From contig JBEBRR010000002.1 of the NCBI GenBank assembly GCA_040394735.1, positions 1 through 64,000 of the forward strand: DNA of 64,000 bases, given 5' to 3'. This DNA is from Leadbetterella byssophila_A (lineage in GTDB: Bacteria; Bacteroidota; Bacteroidia; Cytophagales; Spirosomataceae). This document shows, piece by piece, positions 39,542-48,337 of the stretch; the first letter of the stretch is position 1, and each line of letters begins with the position of its first letter. Below the pieces are notes generated by a model. It was not told the DNA's origin and did no database searches. It saw nothing but the letters and a program-made list of their open reading frames with translations. Made by a program: the position numbers and the translations under genes.

Positions 39542-41368
39542 TCATTTTAAGCGCAGCCCTATAATGAGCGGATCGTGATCCGATGAGCGGAATACACTGG
39601 TATCATAGTAGCGCTCCGCCTGTTCGGGTGTTTTATACTCCGTATTGTAATCCAGCACCAGAGCCTCCTCTGAATTGATATGCCATTTTACCGCTCTGGT
39701 CACCTGGTCCATCATGCCGGGTGTGGCGAGGGCGTGATCCAGCGAACCCCAGTGCCCGTCATATACGTAAGAATAGGAAGACAGGGGGAAAAGATTTTTA
39801 AACCCGTAAGCATCAAGATAGAGGAGGGGGTCTTCCTGGGCATAGGAATTAAAATCCCCGATAAGGAGATAGTCCGGATCTTCCGTGCCTGTAGGGCGGG
39901 TTTCCAGCCAGTTTTTCAGGTCTTCGGCCTGTTGTACACGTACCTCATTATTCCGGCCCTGCCCGTCACCTTTATCTTCATTTCCCGTACCGAAGCTCTG
40001 CACTCCCTTGGATTTGAAATGAACGGCCACCAGCGTGAATTCCTGTTCGGAACGATGTTCCCTGAAGGTCTGAATAATGGGTTTGCGCCTGGCCGAATCA
40101 AACGAAGCGGCCCCGTAGCCGTCCGGCATGGAAACAGCAGCGCCTACTGCCGTAACTTTTTTAGCATCATAGACTATAGCTGAGGTGATCACATCTGTTC
40201 CCCTGTTTTCCACTTCGCAGGCTACAAAATTCCTTTTATTTCCGGAGGCCTGATTCAGGGCCCGTATAAGGGTCTGAATGGCGCTGTATTCTCCGAAGCC
40301 GTCGTTTTCAATTTCCATTAAAGACACCACATCTGCTCCGGAAGAGAGGATGACGTTTACCGTTTTGTCTTGTTGTCTTTTAAGCTCTTCTGGGGTATTG
40401 GCGCCCCTTTCCGTAGGAAATCCGCCTCCCTGTCCGTCACCGTTGAAATAGTTCAGAACATTGAAGGCCGCTACTTTTAATGTACTTTTCCGGGGGATCC
40501 GGGGCGGCGTATAAAGCCGTTTGGCAGATGGCCTGAACCAGACCGTTTCAGTGGGCTGGATCCGGAGGGCATCGAAGCGGTCGTCTGCTATACCGATGAC
40601 TTCCTTTACCTGGTCACCGCCCCTTACGGCGTGGTACATATCAAAAGGCTTTCCTTCCCGCCCGAAAGGCAGGTGGGCAGGGTTCCGCAGGCTGCTGCCG
40701 TCATCCAGCACAATTTTTCGCTTTTCCGTCTCGGCCAGGTAGGCCTTGTAGGCTTCCCGGTCAGGAGTATTGAACTGGGTAAACTGATCGAGCCGGCCGT
40801 CGGTACCGGGTTGATTTTCCGGCCCGCCCGAGCACAGGGTGATTTGGCCGAAACGCCCCAGCTGGTACAGCTCCGTTACAAAAAGATTTCCCTCAGCGGC
40901 TTTTACGCGCACCCGCATGCCTTCGTATCTTTCCCAGTTGTCATTGGGAAGGTATACGGTGACAGGGTCGGGAAGCTTATTGTTTTCCGACATGACAAGG
41001 ATATTGCTTATATTCTTTATCTGGGTAAGCGAGCTGCGTGCACTTTTCAGCTCAGCCACATCACCGATGACCTGCACGAAATCTCCGGCATTCCCTTTGA
41101 ACAGGCGGGCCGGATCATAAATAAAAATTCCTTCTGAGGTATTTTCGTCGTCGTCCGGGTTGGTTTGCTGCAGAAAGAAGCCGTCCAGCTTATCTTTTCC
41201 GGCAAACACAGCCGTTACTATACCGTTCACCACCACTTTTTTACCGGCAAAGGGGGAGCTAAGACCCCGTCCCTGGATTACGGAAACAGGGGTAATATCT
41301 ATTTCCTGGGCTGCAAGAGAACTCCAGATGAAACAAAGAAAGAATAAACGGGATAGTAACTTGATCAT
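39542..41368 (-). CDS. Exported nuclease of the ExeM/NucH type
   Basis: A 608-residue exported protein with signal peptide MIKLLSRLFFLCFIWSSLAAQ. An OB-fold-like domain comes first (~25-120; ITPVSVIQGRGLSSPFAGKKVVVNGIVTAVF), as in ExeM-type extracellular nucleases. The catalytic part (~295-608) is an endonuclease/exonuclease/phosphatase domain: KVAAFNVLNYF (Asn), VSLMEIENDGFG (Glu), VAVHFKSKG, YLLIGDFNSYAQEDP, and the closing SSDHDPLIIGL. No T9SS domain or lipobox. Likely degrades extracellular or periplasmic DNA for nutrients or phosphate. It lies 24 bases downstream of nhaA, possibly in one transcript. Confidence 0.88.
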   Translation of the reverse strand: MIKLLSRLFFLCFIWSSLAAQEIDITPVSVIQGRGLSSPFAGKKVVVNGIVTAVFAGKDKLDGFFLQQTNPDDDENTSEGIFIYDPARLFKGNAGDFVQVIGDVAELKSARSSLTQIKNISNILVMSENNKLPDPVTVYLPNDNWERYEGMRVRVKAAEGNLFVTELYQLGRFGQITLCSGGPENQPGTDGRLDQFTQFNTPDREAYKAYLAETEKRKIVLDDGSSLRNPAHLPFGREGKPFDMYHAVRGGDQVKEVIGIADDRFDALRIQPTETVWFRPSAKRLYTPPRIPRKSTLKVAAFNVLNYFNGDGQGGGFPTERGANTPEELKRQQDKTVNVILSSGADVVSLMEIENDGFGEYSAIQTLIRALNQASGNKRNFVACEVENRGTDVITSAIVYDAKKVTAVGAAVSMPDGYGAASFDSARRKPIIQTFREHRSEQEFTLVAVHFKSKGVQSFGTGNEDKGDGQGRNNEVRVQQAEDLKNWLETRPTGTEDPDYLLIGDFNSYAQEDPLLYLDAYGFKNLFPLSSYSYVYDGHWGSLDHALATPGMMDQVTRAVKWHINSEEALVLDYNTEYKTPEQAERYYDTSVFRSSDHDPLIIGLRLK

Positions 41369-41392
41369 CAGGTTTGAAATTTCGGTCTAAAG

Positions 41393-42571
41393 TTAGCTTA
41401 TTTTCTTTTTGGGTCGGTGCAGCGAGGTCAGGAATATTGACCCGAGAAGCCCGGCCAATACAGAAGCCAGCAGAATGCTGAATTTGGCCTGGGATAAAGA
41501 AAGCTCCATACCGGTAAAGGAAAGAATAGAAATAAATATAGACATGGTAAAGCCGATCCCGGCCAGAAGTCCCACGCCGAATATATGGGCCCAGCCCGTT
41601 CCCTCGGGCAGTACAGAAACACCCATCCGCACCGCCAGGCGGGAAATGAGGGATATGCCTACGGGTTTTCCGATGACCAGTCCCAGGATAATCCCCAGGC
41701 CGAGCGGGGTAAAGAGGCCGGTCATCATTTCATCATCAAACCGGATATTGGTATTGACCAGCGCAAAGACAGGCATAATGAAGAAATTTACGGGGGTGAG
41801 CAACAGGTGCTCCAGTTTTTCCAGCGGAGACTCGGCCGCATCCGGTGTAGTGGGCAGGGTCATGGCCACCAGTACACCGGCTATGGTCGCATGTATACCC
41901 GAATGATGAATAAAATACCAGATAAATACGCCGGGAATAAGATAGAAGTAAAGTTTCTTCACGCCTGTCCGGTTAAATACCACCAGGAGGGCCACCAGGC
42001 CTGCTGCATACAGAAGGTAGGTGAAGTGCAGTTCTGTGGTATAAAAAACGGCAATGACCAGTATGGCCAGGAGGTCATCTACTATGGCCAGGGCCGCCAG
42101 AAAAATTTTCAGGGAAGCGGGGACCCTTTTGCCTAACAGAGTAATAACGGCAAGCGCAAAGGCAATATCGGTGGCCATAGGGATACCCCAGCCTCCGGCG
42201 GTACCGGTACCGCGGTTGAGAAATGCAAAGATGAGCGCAGGGGCTATGGCGCCGCCAATGGCCGCCAGGATCGGCAATGCTGCTTTTTTGGGAGATGACA
42301 GTTCGCCTTCCACCAGTTCCCGCTTGATCTCCAGCCCTACCAGCAGGAAGAAAACAGCCATAAGGCCGTCATTGATCCAGGAAAGAATACTGTAGCGGAG
42401 GTGTTCAGACGGCCCCCATTCCAGCAACAGGAGCTTTTCAAATCCGGGCCCGGCAGGAGAGTTGGCAATAAGCAGGGATATAAGCACACAGCACAGGAGA
42501 ATGATGCCCCCGGCCATGCCGGATTTCAGAAAATCACGGAAAGGACGAAGATTGATACGTAGTTTGTTCAT
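41393..42571 (-). CDS. nhaA: Na+/H+ antiporter NhaA
   Basis: A 392-residue, roughly 12-helix inner membrane antiporter that expels Na+ in exchange for H+. The ion-binding Asp residues are present in ATDIAFALAVI (Asp133 equivalent) and LAIVDDLLAILV (Asp163-164 equivalents). Helices such as FFLLVGLEIKREL and FFIMPVFALVN match the family. The ATG at 42571 (MNKLRINLRPF) fits the usual NhaA start better than the one at 42589. Upstream of, and divergent from, the KdpD-like gene, so the region groups monovalent-cation genes. Confidence 0.92.
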   Translation of the reverse strand: MNKLRINLRPFRDFLKSGMAGGIILLCCVLISLLIANSPAGPGFEKLLLLEWGPSEHLRYSILSWINDGLMAVFFLLVGLEIKRELVEGELSSPKKAALPILAAIGGAIAPALIFAFLNRGTGTAGGWGIPMATDIAFALAVITLLGKRVPASLKIFLAALAIVDDLLAILVIAVFYTTELHFTYLLYAAGLVALLVVFNRTGVKKLYFYLIPGVFIWYFIHHSGIHATIAGVLVAMTLPTTPDAAESPLEKLEHLLLTPVNFFIMPVFALVNTNIRFDDEMMTGLFTPLGLGIILGLVIGKPVGISLISRLAVRMGVSVLPEGTGWAHIFGVGLLAGIGFTMSIFISILSFTGMELSLSQAKFSILLASVLAGLLGSIFLTSLHRPKKKIS

Positions 42572-42632
42572 AGCCTCAAAAATAGGCAATTAATCTTTTC
42601 CGGCATGAGAAAGTATGAAGGACAAATATTTT

Positions 42633-42640
42633 TACATTTG
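42633..42640 (+). promoter_or_regulatory. -7 promoter element for the KdpD-like/KdpE-like genes
   Basis: TACATTTG is an exact -7 match, 26 bases before the ATG at 42666. No -33 TTTG was found. Confidence 0.45.
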
Positions 42641-42665
42641 TAATCCGTAAAAACCCGACAGAATA

Positions 42666-43730
42666 ATGCGACGTATCCCTGTTTTCCGGCAGATACTTAT
42701 AGGGGCGGGCTTTGTGATCCTGCTTTCCGTAGCCTGTTATTTGTTCCGGTCTTATCTGGATTACCGCATTGTGGCCCTGGTGCTTCTGCTGGCGGTGTCT
42801 TTGCTGGCCGTGCTGTTTGATATTCTTCCGGTACTGGTTTCTGCAATTTTAAGTGCCCTGATCCTGAACCTGTTTTTTATTGAACCGGTACTTCACTATA
42901 AGATCAACAGCCCGGAAAGCGCCCTCCTCTTTTTCATTTATATGCTGGTGGCGCTGGTGAATGCCGTGCTGACCAACCGGCTCCGGAAACAGGAAGCCCG
43001 GGCCCGGGATAAGGAGGAGAAGGAAAAAACCATCCAGTTATACAATACCCTGCTCAGCTCGCTGTCGCATGAGCTGAAAACGCCTATTGCCACTATTATC
43101 GGGGCTACGGATACTCTTAAAGAGGCCGGCGATAAGATCACGCCTGAGCAGAAAGCTGATCTGCTGGCCGCTATTGATATAGCGGGCAACCGGCTGAATA
43201 ACCAGGTGGAAAACCTGCTGAACATGAGCCGGCTTGAAACCGGTACCCTGAAACTGAAACGGGACTGGTGTGATGTCAACGAGATGATCTTCCGGGTGAT
43301 AATGACTGTGCCGTGCCAGGGGAGCCACCGGATTCTCTTTGAGCCGGACGACAGGGCTCCGCTCTTTAAAATTGATGAGGGCCTGATGGAAGTAGTGCTT
43401 TACGGGTTGATCAGCAACGCGGTGCGGTATACTCCCCCGGGTTCTGAAGTAAGGGTAAGTGTGGGCTTTGACGATGATCAGCTGCACATTACCGTAAGTG
43501 ATAACGGGAAAGGCATACCGGAAGAAGAGAAGCAGCGGGTATTTGAAAAATTCTACCGCATGCGGGCATCCGGCACAGGCGGCACGGGACTGGGGCTTTC
43601 CATTGCGAAAGGGATTGTGGAGGCACACCGGGGGGAAATCCGGCTCACGGATGGTCCGGTCGGCGGAGCACAGTTTGGTGTGACCCTGCCTGCAGAAGTT
43701 TCCTATTTAAAGAATCTGAAGAATGAATAA
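42666..43730 (+). CDS. KdpD-like sensor histidine kinase (short form)
   Basis: A 354-residue membrane kinase. Four hydrophobic helices fill ~10-103 (the KdpD-type DUF4118 domain), then comes SSLSHELKTPIATIIG with the phospho-accepting His135, and an ATPase domain with the N box LYGLISNAVRYTPPG, VSDNGKGIPEE and GTGGTGLGLSIAKGIV. It corresponds to the C-terminal half of classical KdpD and lacks the N-terminal KdpD and universal-stress domains that sense potassium and second messengers. It overlaps the next gene by 8 bases, so the pair is translationally coupled. No kdpFABC genes are nearby; the downstream kup gene is the obvious candidate target. Confidence 0.9.
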   Translation: MRRIPVFRQILIGAGFVILLSVACYLFRSYLDYRIVALVLLLAVSLLAVLFDILPVLVSAILSALILNLFFIEPVLHYKINSPESALLFFIYMLVALVNAVLTNRLRKQEARARDKEEKEKTIQLYNTLLSSLSHELKTPIATIIGATDTLKEAGDKITPEQKADLLAAIDIAGNRLNNQVENLLNMSRLETGTLKLKRDWCDVNEMIFRVIMTVPCQGSHRILFEPDDRAPLFKIDEGLMEVVLYGLISNAVRYTPPGSEVRVSVGFDDDQLHITVSDNGKGIPEEEKQRVFEKFYRMRASGTGGTGLGLSIAKGIVEAHRGEIRLTDGPVGGAQFGVTLPAEVSYLKNLKNE

Positions 43731-44400
43731 GCCTGAGGTACTGATCATTGACGACGAACCCCAGATCCGGAAGCTGCTGGAGATCAATCTAAGCGCTCAC
43801 GGTTACCAGACCCGGCAGGCCTCTACCGGAAAAGAAGGGCTAATGCTGGCGGCAAACCATATTCCGGAGGTGATCCTGCTGGATCTGGGCCTCCCGGACA
43901 TGAGCGGTCATGAAGTGTTGAAGCAGTTAAGAGAATGGTACCAGAAGGCCATTGTCGTGCTGTCAGTGGAAAGAGGAGAGGAAGACATTGTCAGGGCGCT
44001 GGATAGCGGTGCCAATGATTATCTGTCCAAGCCTTTCCGGGTGGGGGAGCTTATGGCACGGCTTCGTTCGGCTGTACGGAATAACGACTCCGGGGAAGCC
44101 CAGCCGCTCATTACGGCGGGCGAGCTGGAGATCGATCTCGCCGGGCGGGTGGTGAAGAACCAGGGCGAGGTTTTAAAGCTGACCACCACAGAATATAATC
44201 TTTTGGTGCTGCTGGCCCGGAATGCCGGCCGGGTGCTTACCCACCAGTTTTTACTGAAGGAAGTATGGGGAGTAGGTTACCAGACAGAGACCCAGTACCT
44301 ACGGGTTTTTGTAGCCCAGCTGCGGAAGAAGATCGAGGAGGACCCCAACCATCCCCGGCACCTGATTACGGTAAGTGGCGTAGGCTATCGCTTTGAATAG
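43723..44400 (+). CDS. KdpE-like response regulator (OmpR/PhoB family)
   Basis: A 225-residue DNA-binding regulator. Receiver domain ~1-118 with acidic pocket DDE, phospho-Asp54 (LLDLGLPDMSG), Ser and Lys (SVERG, LSKPF). The C-terminal winged helix (~130-225) has LKLTTTEYNLLVLLARNAGRVLTH and YLRVFVAQLRKKIEEDP...GVGYRF. It is encoded with its partner kinase (8-base overlap). The kup gene starts 82 bases downstream behind its own likely promoter with an inverted repeat, which may be this regulator's site. Confidence 0.92.
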   Translation: MNKPEVLIIDDEPQIRKLLEINLSAHGYQTRQASTGKEGLMLAANHIPEVILLDLGLPDMSGHEVLKQLREWYQKAIVVLSVERGEEDIVRALDSGANDYLSKPFRVGELMARLRSAVRNNDSGEAQPLITAGELEIDLAGRVVKNQGEVLKLTTTEYNLLVLLARNAGRVLTHQFLLKEVWGVGYQTETQYLRVFVAQLRKKIEEDPNHPRHLITVSGVGYRFE

Positions 44401-44444
44401 GGCGCTTCTTTATAAAATCTTTATGCCGGCGTGAATTTATTTAT

Positions 44445-44474
44445 ATTCCGCTAACGGAATCAGCCCGAACTTTG
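44445..44474 (+). promoter_or_regulatory. Kup promoter with inverted repeat (candidate KdpE-like operator)
   Basis: ATTCCG-CTAA-CGGAAT (44445-44460) is a 6-bp inverted repeat that sits where the -33 element should be, and GAACTTTG (44467-44474) is one base off the -7 consensus, 8 bases before the ATG. A regulator bound at the repeat could recruit polymerase to this weak promoter. Confidence 0.5.
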
Positions 44475-44482
44475 CAGCGGAT

Positions 44483-46432
44483 ATGAAAGATACGCACGAA
44501 ATAAGCAAGAAAGTTACCGTGGCATCGCTGGTCATAGCGCTGGGAATCATCTACGGTGACATCGGGACAAGTCCGCTGTATACCTTCAAGGCCATTATCG
44601 GCAGCAAACGGATTTCCGAGATGCTGGTTCTCGGCGGGGTTTCCTGTGTTTTCTGGACCCTCATGCTGCAAACCACCGTTAAATATGTATGGCTTACCCT
44701 GCAGGCTGACAACGAGGGGGAGGGGGGTATATTCTCACTCTATTCACTGGTCAGGAAATACGGCAGGAAGCTGATTGTGCCTACGATGATCGGCGCTTCT
44801 GCCCTGATGGCAGACGGTATTATCACACCGGCTGTAACCGTGACTTCTGCGGTGGAAGGCCTGGCCATGATTGACCGCCTGAAGCATATTTCACCCGTGC
44901 CCGTGGTGGTGCTGATCGTTTCTGTAGTATTCTTTTTCCAGCGGTTCGGTTCGGAAAATGTAGGCAAGGCCTTCGGACCGGTGATGGCGCTGTGGTTCGG
45001 GATTCTCCTCGTGCTGGGGATAAGCCAGATCCGGCTTTATCCGGAAGTGCTGAGGGCGCTGAATCCGTATTATGCTTACCAGCTTCTGGCTCATTATCCG
45101 CAGGGCTTCTGGATATTGGGGGCGGTATTCTTATGTACTACAGGTGCCGAAGCGCTTTATTCCGACCTGGGGCACTGCGGGCGGGAGAACATTCATATTA
45201 CCTGGGTATTTGTAAAAATCTGCCTGGTGACCAATTACCTGGGGCAGGCCGCCTGGCTTTTGCACCAGGGGCGGGGGCATTTGGGTAACCGGAACCCGTT
45301 TTTCGAAATGATGCCCGACTGGTTCCTGGTACCCGGGATCGTCATTGCCACGCTGGCGGCGATCATTGCTTCACAGGCCCTGATCAGCGGATCTTTCACC
45401 CTCATTAATGAAGCGATCAACCTGAACTTCTGGCAGCGGGTGGTAGTTAAACAGCCTACTGAAGCCAAAGGACAGATCTATGTTCCCAGCGTAAACACCC
45501 TTCTGTGGGCGGGCTGTATCCTGATAGTCTTCTATTTCAAGGATTCGGCCAGCATGGAGGCTGCTTACGGACTGGCCATTACAGTGACCATGATGATGAC
45601 CACCTACCTGCTGGCCTATTTTCTGCGGTATAAGCTGCGATGGAACAAAACGGTGGTGATTGGCTTGCTTATGGTATTCGGAGCCATCGAAATATCATTC
45701 TTTATTGCCAACCTGAGCAAATTTAAAGACGGGGGCTATATCACGATGCTGGTGGGCAGTCTTTTCTTCCTGGTAATGTATACCTCCTTTTATGGCCGGA
45801 AGATCAACAACCGCTACACGAAATTCTCCCACCTGGGCAAGTTTACGGATAAGATCGTGCAGCTTTCAGAAGATAAAACCATACCGAAGTTTGCCACCCA
45901 CCTGATCTACCTGACCAAGGCCGATCATCGTGATCAGGTGGAACAGATCATTCTGAACTCCATTTTCGCCAAGCGCCCCAAGCGGGCCGATGTGTACTGG
46001 TTCTTCCATATTAACCGTACCAACAAGCCGTATACGCTCAACTACGAAGTTTCCGAGCTGGTAGATGATAAGGTGATCAAGATCGTGCTGAACATCGGGT
46101 TCCGGATCCAGCCCAGAACCGAACTGTACTTTAAACATATTATCGATGAGCTGATCGGGAAGAAAGAGCTGAATCTCCACCTCCGCTATAACGGATCAAG
46201 CCGGTATAATGACCGTATAGATTACCGGTTTGTAGTGATCGAAAAGTATATGTCTATCGAAAACGAGTTCACCTTCCACGAACGGTTTGTGCTGAATACC
46301 TATTTTTCCCTCAAAAAGTACGTCCAGCATGATGAACAGGCCTTCGGACTGGACAAAACCAGCGTGCTGGTAGAGGAGGTTCCACTGGTGTATCATCCTT
46401 TGGGGAAAGTAGAGCTGGAGCGGGTGCAGTGA
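44483..46432 (+). CDS. kup: Kup-type potassium uptake protein
   Basis: A 649-residue K+/H+ symporter of the KUP/HAK family. N-terminal signature ASLVIALGIIYGDIGTSPLYTFKA is conserved. About 12 helices fill residues ~10-430, including MQTTVKYVWLTLQADNEGEGGIFSLYSL and ITPAVTVTSAVEGL. The C-terminal ~200 residues form a cytoplasmic domain. It is downstream of the KdpD/KdpE-like pair on the same strand. This linkage, with no kdpFABC, suggests potassium-responsive control of Kup, which in E. coli is usually treated as constitutive. Confidence 0.93.
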   Translation: MKDTHEISKKVTVASLVIALGIIYGDIGTSPLYTFKAIIGSKRISEMLVLGGVSCVFWTLMLQTTVKYVWLTLQADNEGEGGIFSLYSLVRKYGRKLIVPTMIGASALMADGIITPAVTVTSAVEGLAMIDRLKHISPVPVVVLIVSVVFFFQRFGSENVGKAFGPVMALWFGILLVLGISQIRLYPEVLRALNPYYAYQLLAHYPQGFWILGAVFLCTTGAEALYSDLGHCGRENIHITWVFVKICLVTNYLGQAAWLLHQGRGHLGNRNPFFEMMPDWFLVPGIVIATLAAIIASQALISGSFTLINEAINLNFWQRVVVKQPTEAKGQIYVPSVNTLLWAGCILIVFYFKDSASMEAAYGLAITVTMMMTTYLLAYFLRYKLRWNKTVVIGLLMVFGAIEISFFIANLSKFKDGGYITMLVGSLFFLVMYTSFYGRKINNRYTKFSHLGKFTDKIVQLSEDKTIPKFATHLIYLTKADHRDQVEQIILNSIFAKRPKRADVYWFFHINRTNKPYTLNYEVSELVDDKVIKIVLNIGFRIQPRTELYFKHIIDELIGKKELNLHLRYNGSSRYNDRIDYRFVVIEKYMSIENEFTFHERFVLNTYFSLKKYVQHDEQAFGLDKTSVLVEEVPLVYHPLGKVELERVQ

Positions 46433-46482
46433 CCGGCTTTCACATGACTTGACACGGATTACTTTCCGGATGAGCGCTGCTG

Positions 46483-46809
46483 TTATTTCCGGGTTGAAAT
46501 ACCTTCTACGCTTATGGTAATATTGGGGGGTGGGTACACCTGTGTACCGGTGCAGATTGCCTGGGAAATATCTTCCGTATAGCTTTCAAAATAAAAATCT
46601 GCTCCCACGTAACGTAAATTCTGCGGGATGTTTTTAATCTCTATGTAATCATAGGCATCTAATTCCCTGGCATTCTTGCCTCCCCGTACCTGAACAATCA
46701 GTGCGCAGGCCTCCCCTACAATTTTGGCATTATAATAATCTTCAGGTATCACCTCATTGCAGGATAACATTACGGGTACTATCAGAAAAGAAGCCAGTAT
46801 TTTTTTCAT
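46483..46809 (-). CDS. Small lipoprotein, hypothetical
   Basis: A 108-residue lipoprotein with a clear signal, MKKILASFLIVPVMLSC (Cys17), followed by a ~90-residue mature part. Two further Cys (EACALIVQ and AICTGTQ) could form a disulfide. The sequence is otherwise neutral, with ELDAYDYIEIKNIP and PPPNITISVEG. No family recognised. It is monocistronic, after the convergent kup gene. Confidence 0.7.
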   Translation of the reverse strand: MKKILASFLIVPVMLSCNEVIPEDYYNAKIVGEACALIVQVRGGKNARELDAYDYIEIKNIPQNLRYVGADFYFESYTEDISQAICTGTQVYPPPNITISVEGISTRK

Positions 46810-46974
46810 AACAAACAGATAATCGAAACACCAAATTAAACAATTTCCTGCTTTAAAAGGGATTTTGTTATCAAAAAACCTGATATGAAATAAGCAAACG
46901 GTAAGTTCTTTGCTGCTCTTCTCCTGAAGAAGCAGTAGAAAGGGCTCTGTATAAACCCGTCAGAGAGTATAATA

Positions 46975-47682
46975 TCAGTGACCTTTTTTTTCCCCTCCAC
47001 CCGTTAAAATCTGTATATAATCAGCAATATACCTTTCCTTATCTCTTGATTTGTACTGCTGGATAAATCGCGGGTGATCCAGCGCGGTGAGCCTGCCGAA
47101 CAGCTTTTCTTCGGTATTGATGCGGGCCAGGAAATCAGCGTTTTTCTTTCCAAGCACAAATACTTCGTCTGTATCCAGGCCCAGGCTGATGTGCTTTCTG
47201 AGAGATTCCACCATAAAGGGCTTAACATCCCGGAACAGGGCGGGGTCATCGTAGTAATTGGCGTTTAGGAAATTTCCGTTACGGGTCTGTCTTACAATGG
47301 CCAGGGGGAAAGGGGAATTGATATAAAAATCCCGGTAAAAGGATTGCGGCCCGCCATACGCACGGATCATGTCATACATGAAAACGGAAGATACCTCATG
47401 CGTGCGGGCGGAGGTCATCCGGATCCCGCATTCACTTTCCAGACGTTTGGTATCCGTAAAAGGAACACCGGTCACCCCGGCACCGTGACGACTGGGGTTA
47501 ATGCCGATCATAAATTTCCTTGGCCGGTTATCGGCATAATACTGATGGTAGAATTCATTCATCACCATCATGGTTTCGGGGTTTCCGAGATAAGGGTTGA
47601 GTACGGCAAAATCTTCAGGGAGGCGGCCCTGGTAAACCAGGTTCCGGTTGAATTCCACAACGTTATCGGCAAATGTTTTCAT
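46975..47682 (-). CDS. Uracil-DNA glycosylase-fold protein (SMUG2/DUF4918-like)
   Basis: A 235-residue soluble protein of the uracil-DNA glycosylase superfamily. GINPSRHGAGVTGVPFTDTKRLESECGI matches motif A of the SMUG type (GMNPGP..QTGVPF) and DHPRFIQQYKSRDKERY occupies the place of the C-terminal DNA-intercalating motif. In between, VFVLGKKNADFLARI is typical. Such enzymes remove uracil or other damaged bases from DNA; this branch is common in Bacteroidota and its exact substrate is uncertain. Single gene, divergent from 47768. Confidence 0.8.
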   Translation of the reverse strand: MKTFADNVVEFNRNLVYQGRLPEDFAVLNPYLGNPETMMVMNEFYHQYYADNRPRKFMIGINPSRHGAGVTGVPFTDTKRLESECGIRMTSARTHEVSSVFMYDMIRAYGGPQSFYRDFYINSPFPLAIVRQTRNGNFLNANYYDDPALFRDVKPFMVESLRKHISLGLDTDEVFVLGKKNADFLARINTEEKLFGRLTALDHPRFIQQYKSRDKERYIADYIQILTGGGEKKGH

Positions 47683-47767
47683 TGGTTTTCATATATGATG
47701 CCGCCGGAAATAGTACCTGAAGCAGCGGCTGAAGCTGTTTTTACGTATCAGTTCAAAAAAAGAAACA

Positions 47768-48262
47768 ATGAAAAGAAATAATTGGTTTGCTCCCGTCCTG
47801 ACAGGGCTCTTATTGGTATCCTTATCCTCTTTTGCCCAGTTCGGACCTCCGGGTGGAGGCCCTCCTGCCGGTGAGCAGAGAAGAGCAGAACCCCGGGCCC
47901 CTGAAAAAGTGGTGGACGAGGAGGTGCGCTGGATGAAAAAGAAACTTAAACTCAACCGTGACCAGACCGCCACAGTGACTAATATTTCGGCAAAATATGC
48001 CTATGCCCAGGATGACCTGAGACGCGGTGCCATGAGAGGGACGCGCCCTTCGCGGGAAGAGATGGAGAAGGTAAGAGAGAGGATGAAGCAGCTGGGACTG
48101 GAAAAGGATGTGGAAATGAGGAAAATCTTAAATGACACACAGTATAAGAAGTACCTGAAAAGGAGGGAGGATCTGTCAAAAGAAATGGAAAGCAATAGCG
48201 GAGGCCGGCCCGGGGGCTCTATGGCATCCCGGCCAGGTGGAGGGGGCCGGGGGAATTTTTAA
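47768..48262 (+). CDS. Exported Spy/CpxP-like periplasmic protein with Gly-rich ends
   Basis: A 164-residue exported protein: signal peptide to ~24 (SLSSFAQ), a Pro/Gly-rich start (FGPPGGGPPAGEQ), then a charged helical core (~45-145) with EEVRWMKKKLKLNRDQTATVTNISAKYA and MRKILNDTQYKKYLKRRED. This LTxxQ-like two-helix pattern recalls Spy/CpxP-type chaperones or heavy-metal-sensing periplasmic proteins. The C-terminus is Gly/Arg-rich (GGRPGGSMASRPGGGGRGNF). Role inferred: envelope stress or chaperone. It ends before a strong terminator. Confidence 0.75.
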   Translation: MKRNNWFAPVLTGLLLVSLSSFAQFGPPGGGPPAGEQRRAEPRAPEKVVDEEVRWMKKKLKLNRDQTATVTNISAKYAYAQDDLRRGAMRGTRPSREEMEKVRERMKQLGLEKDVEMRKILNDTQYKKYLKRREDLSKEMESNSGGRPGGSMASRPGGGGRGNF

Positions 48263-48302
48263 GCAGTTTTTTCACCGGGCGGTTACACCCGGAATACAAT
48301 TT

Positions 48303-48336
48303 AAACCCAACCCCGTTTTCAGGGTTGGGTTTTTTT
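48303..48336. terminator. Bidirectional hairpin terminator
   Basis: An 11-bp stem AAACCCAACCC / GGGTTGGGTTT (48303-48313 and 48322-48332) followed by T residues lies between the Spy-like gene and the end of the convergent hydrolase gene of the PUL. Confidence 0.9.
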
Positions 48337-48337
48337 A

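Noticed and set aside
46913..46934. CTGCTCTTC...GAAGAAGCAG imperfect hairpin near the glycosylase gene end
   Set aside because: Stem contains a bulge and no T run follows in the needed direction; too weak to call a terminator.
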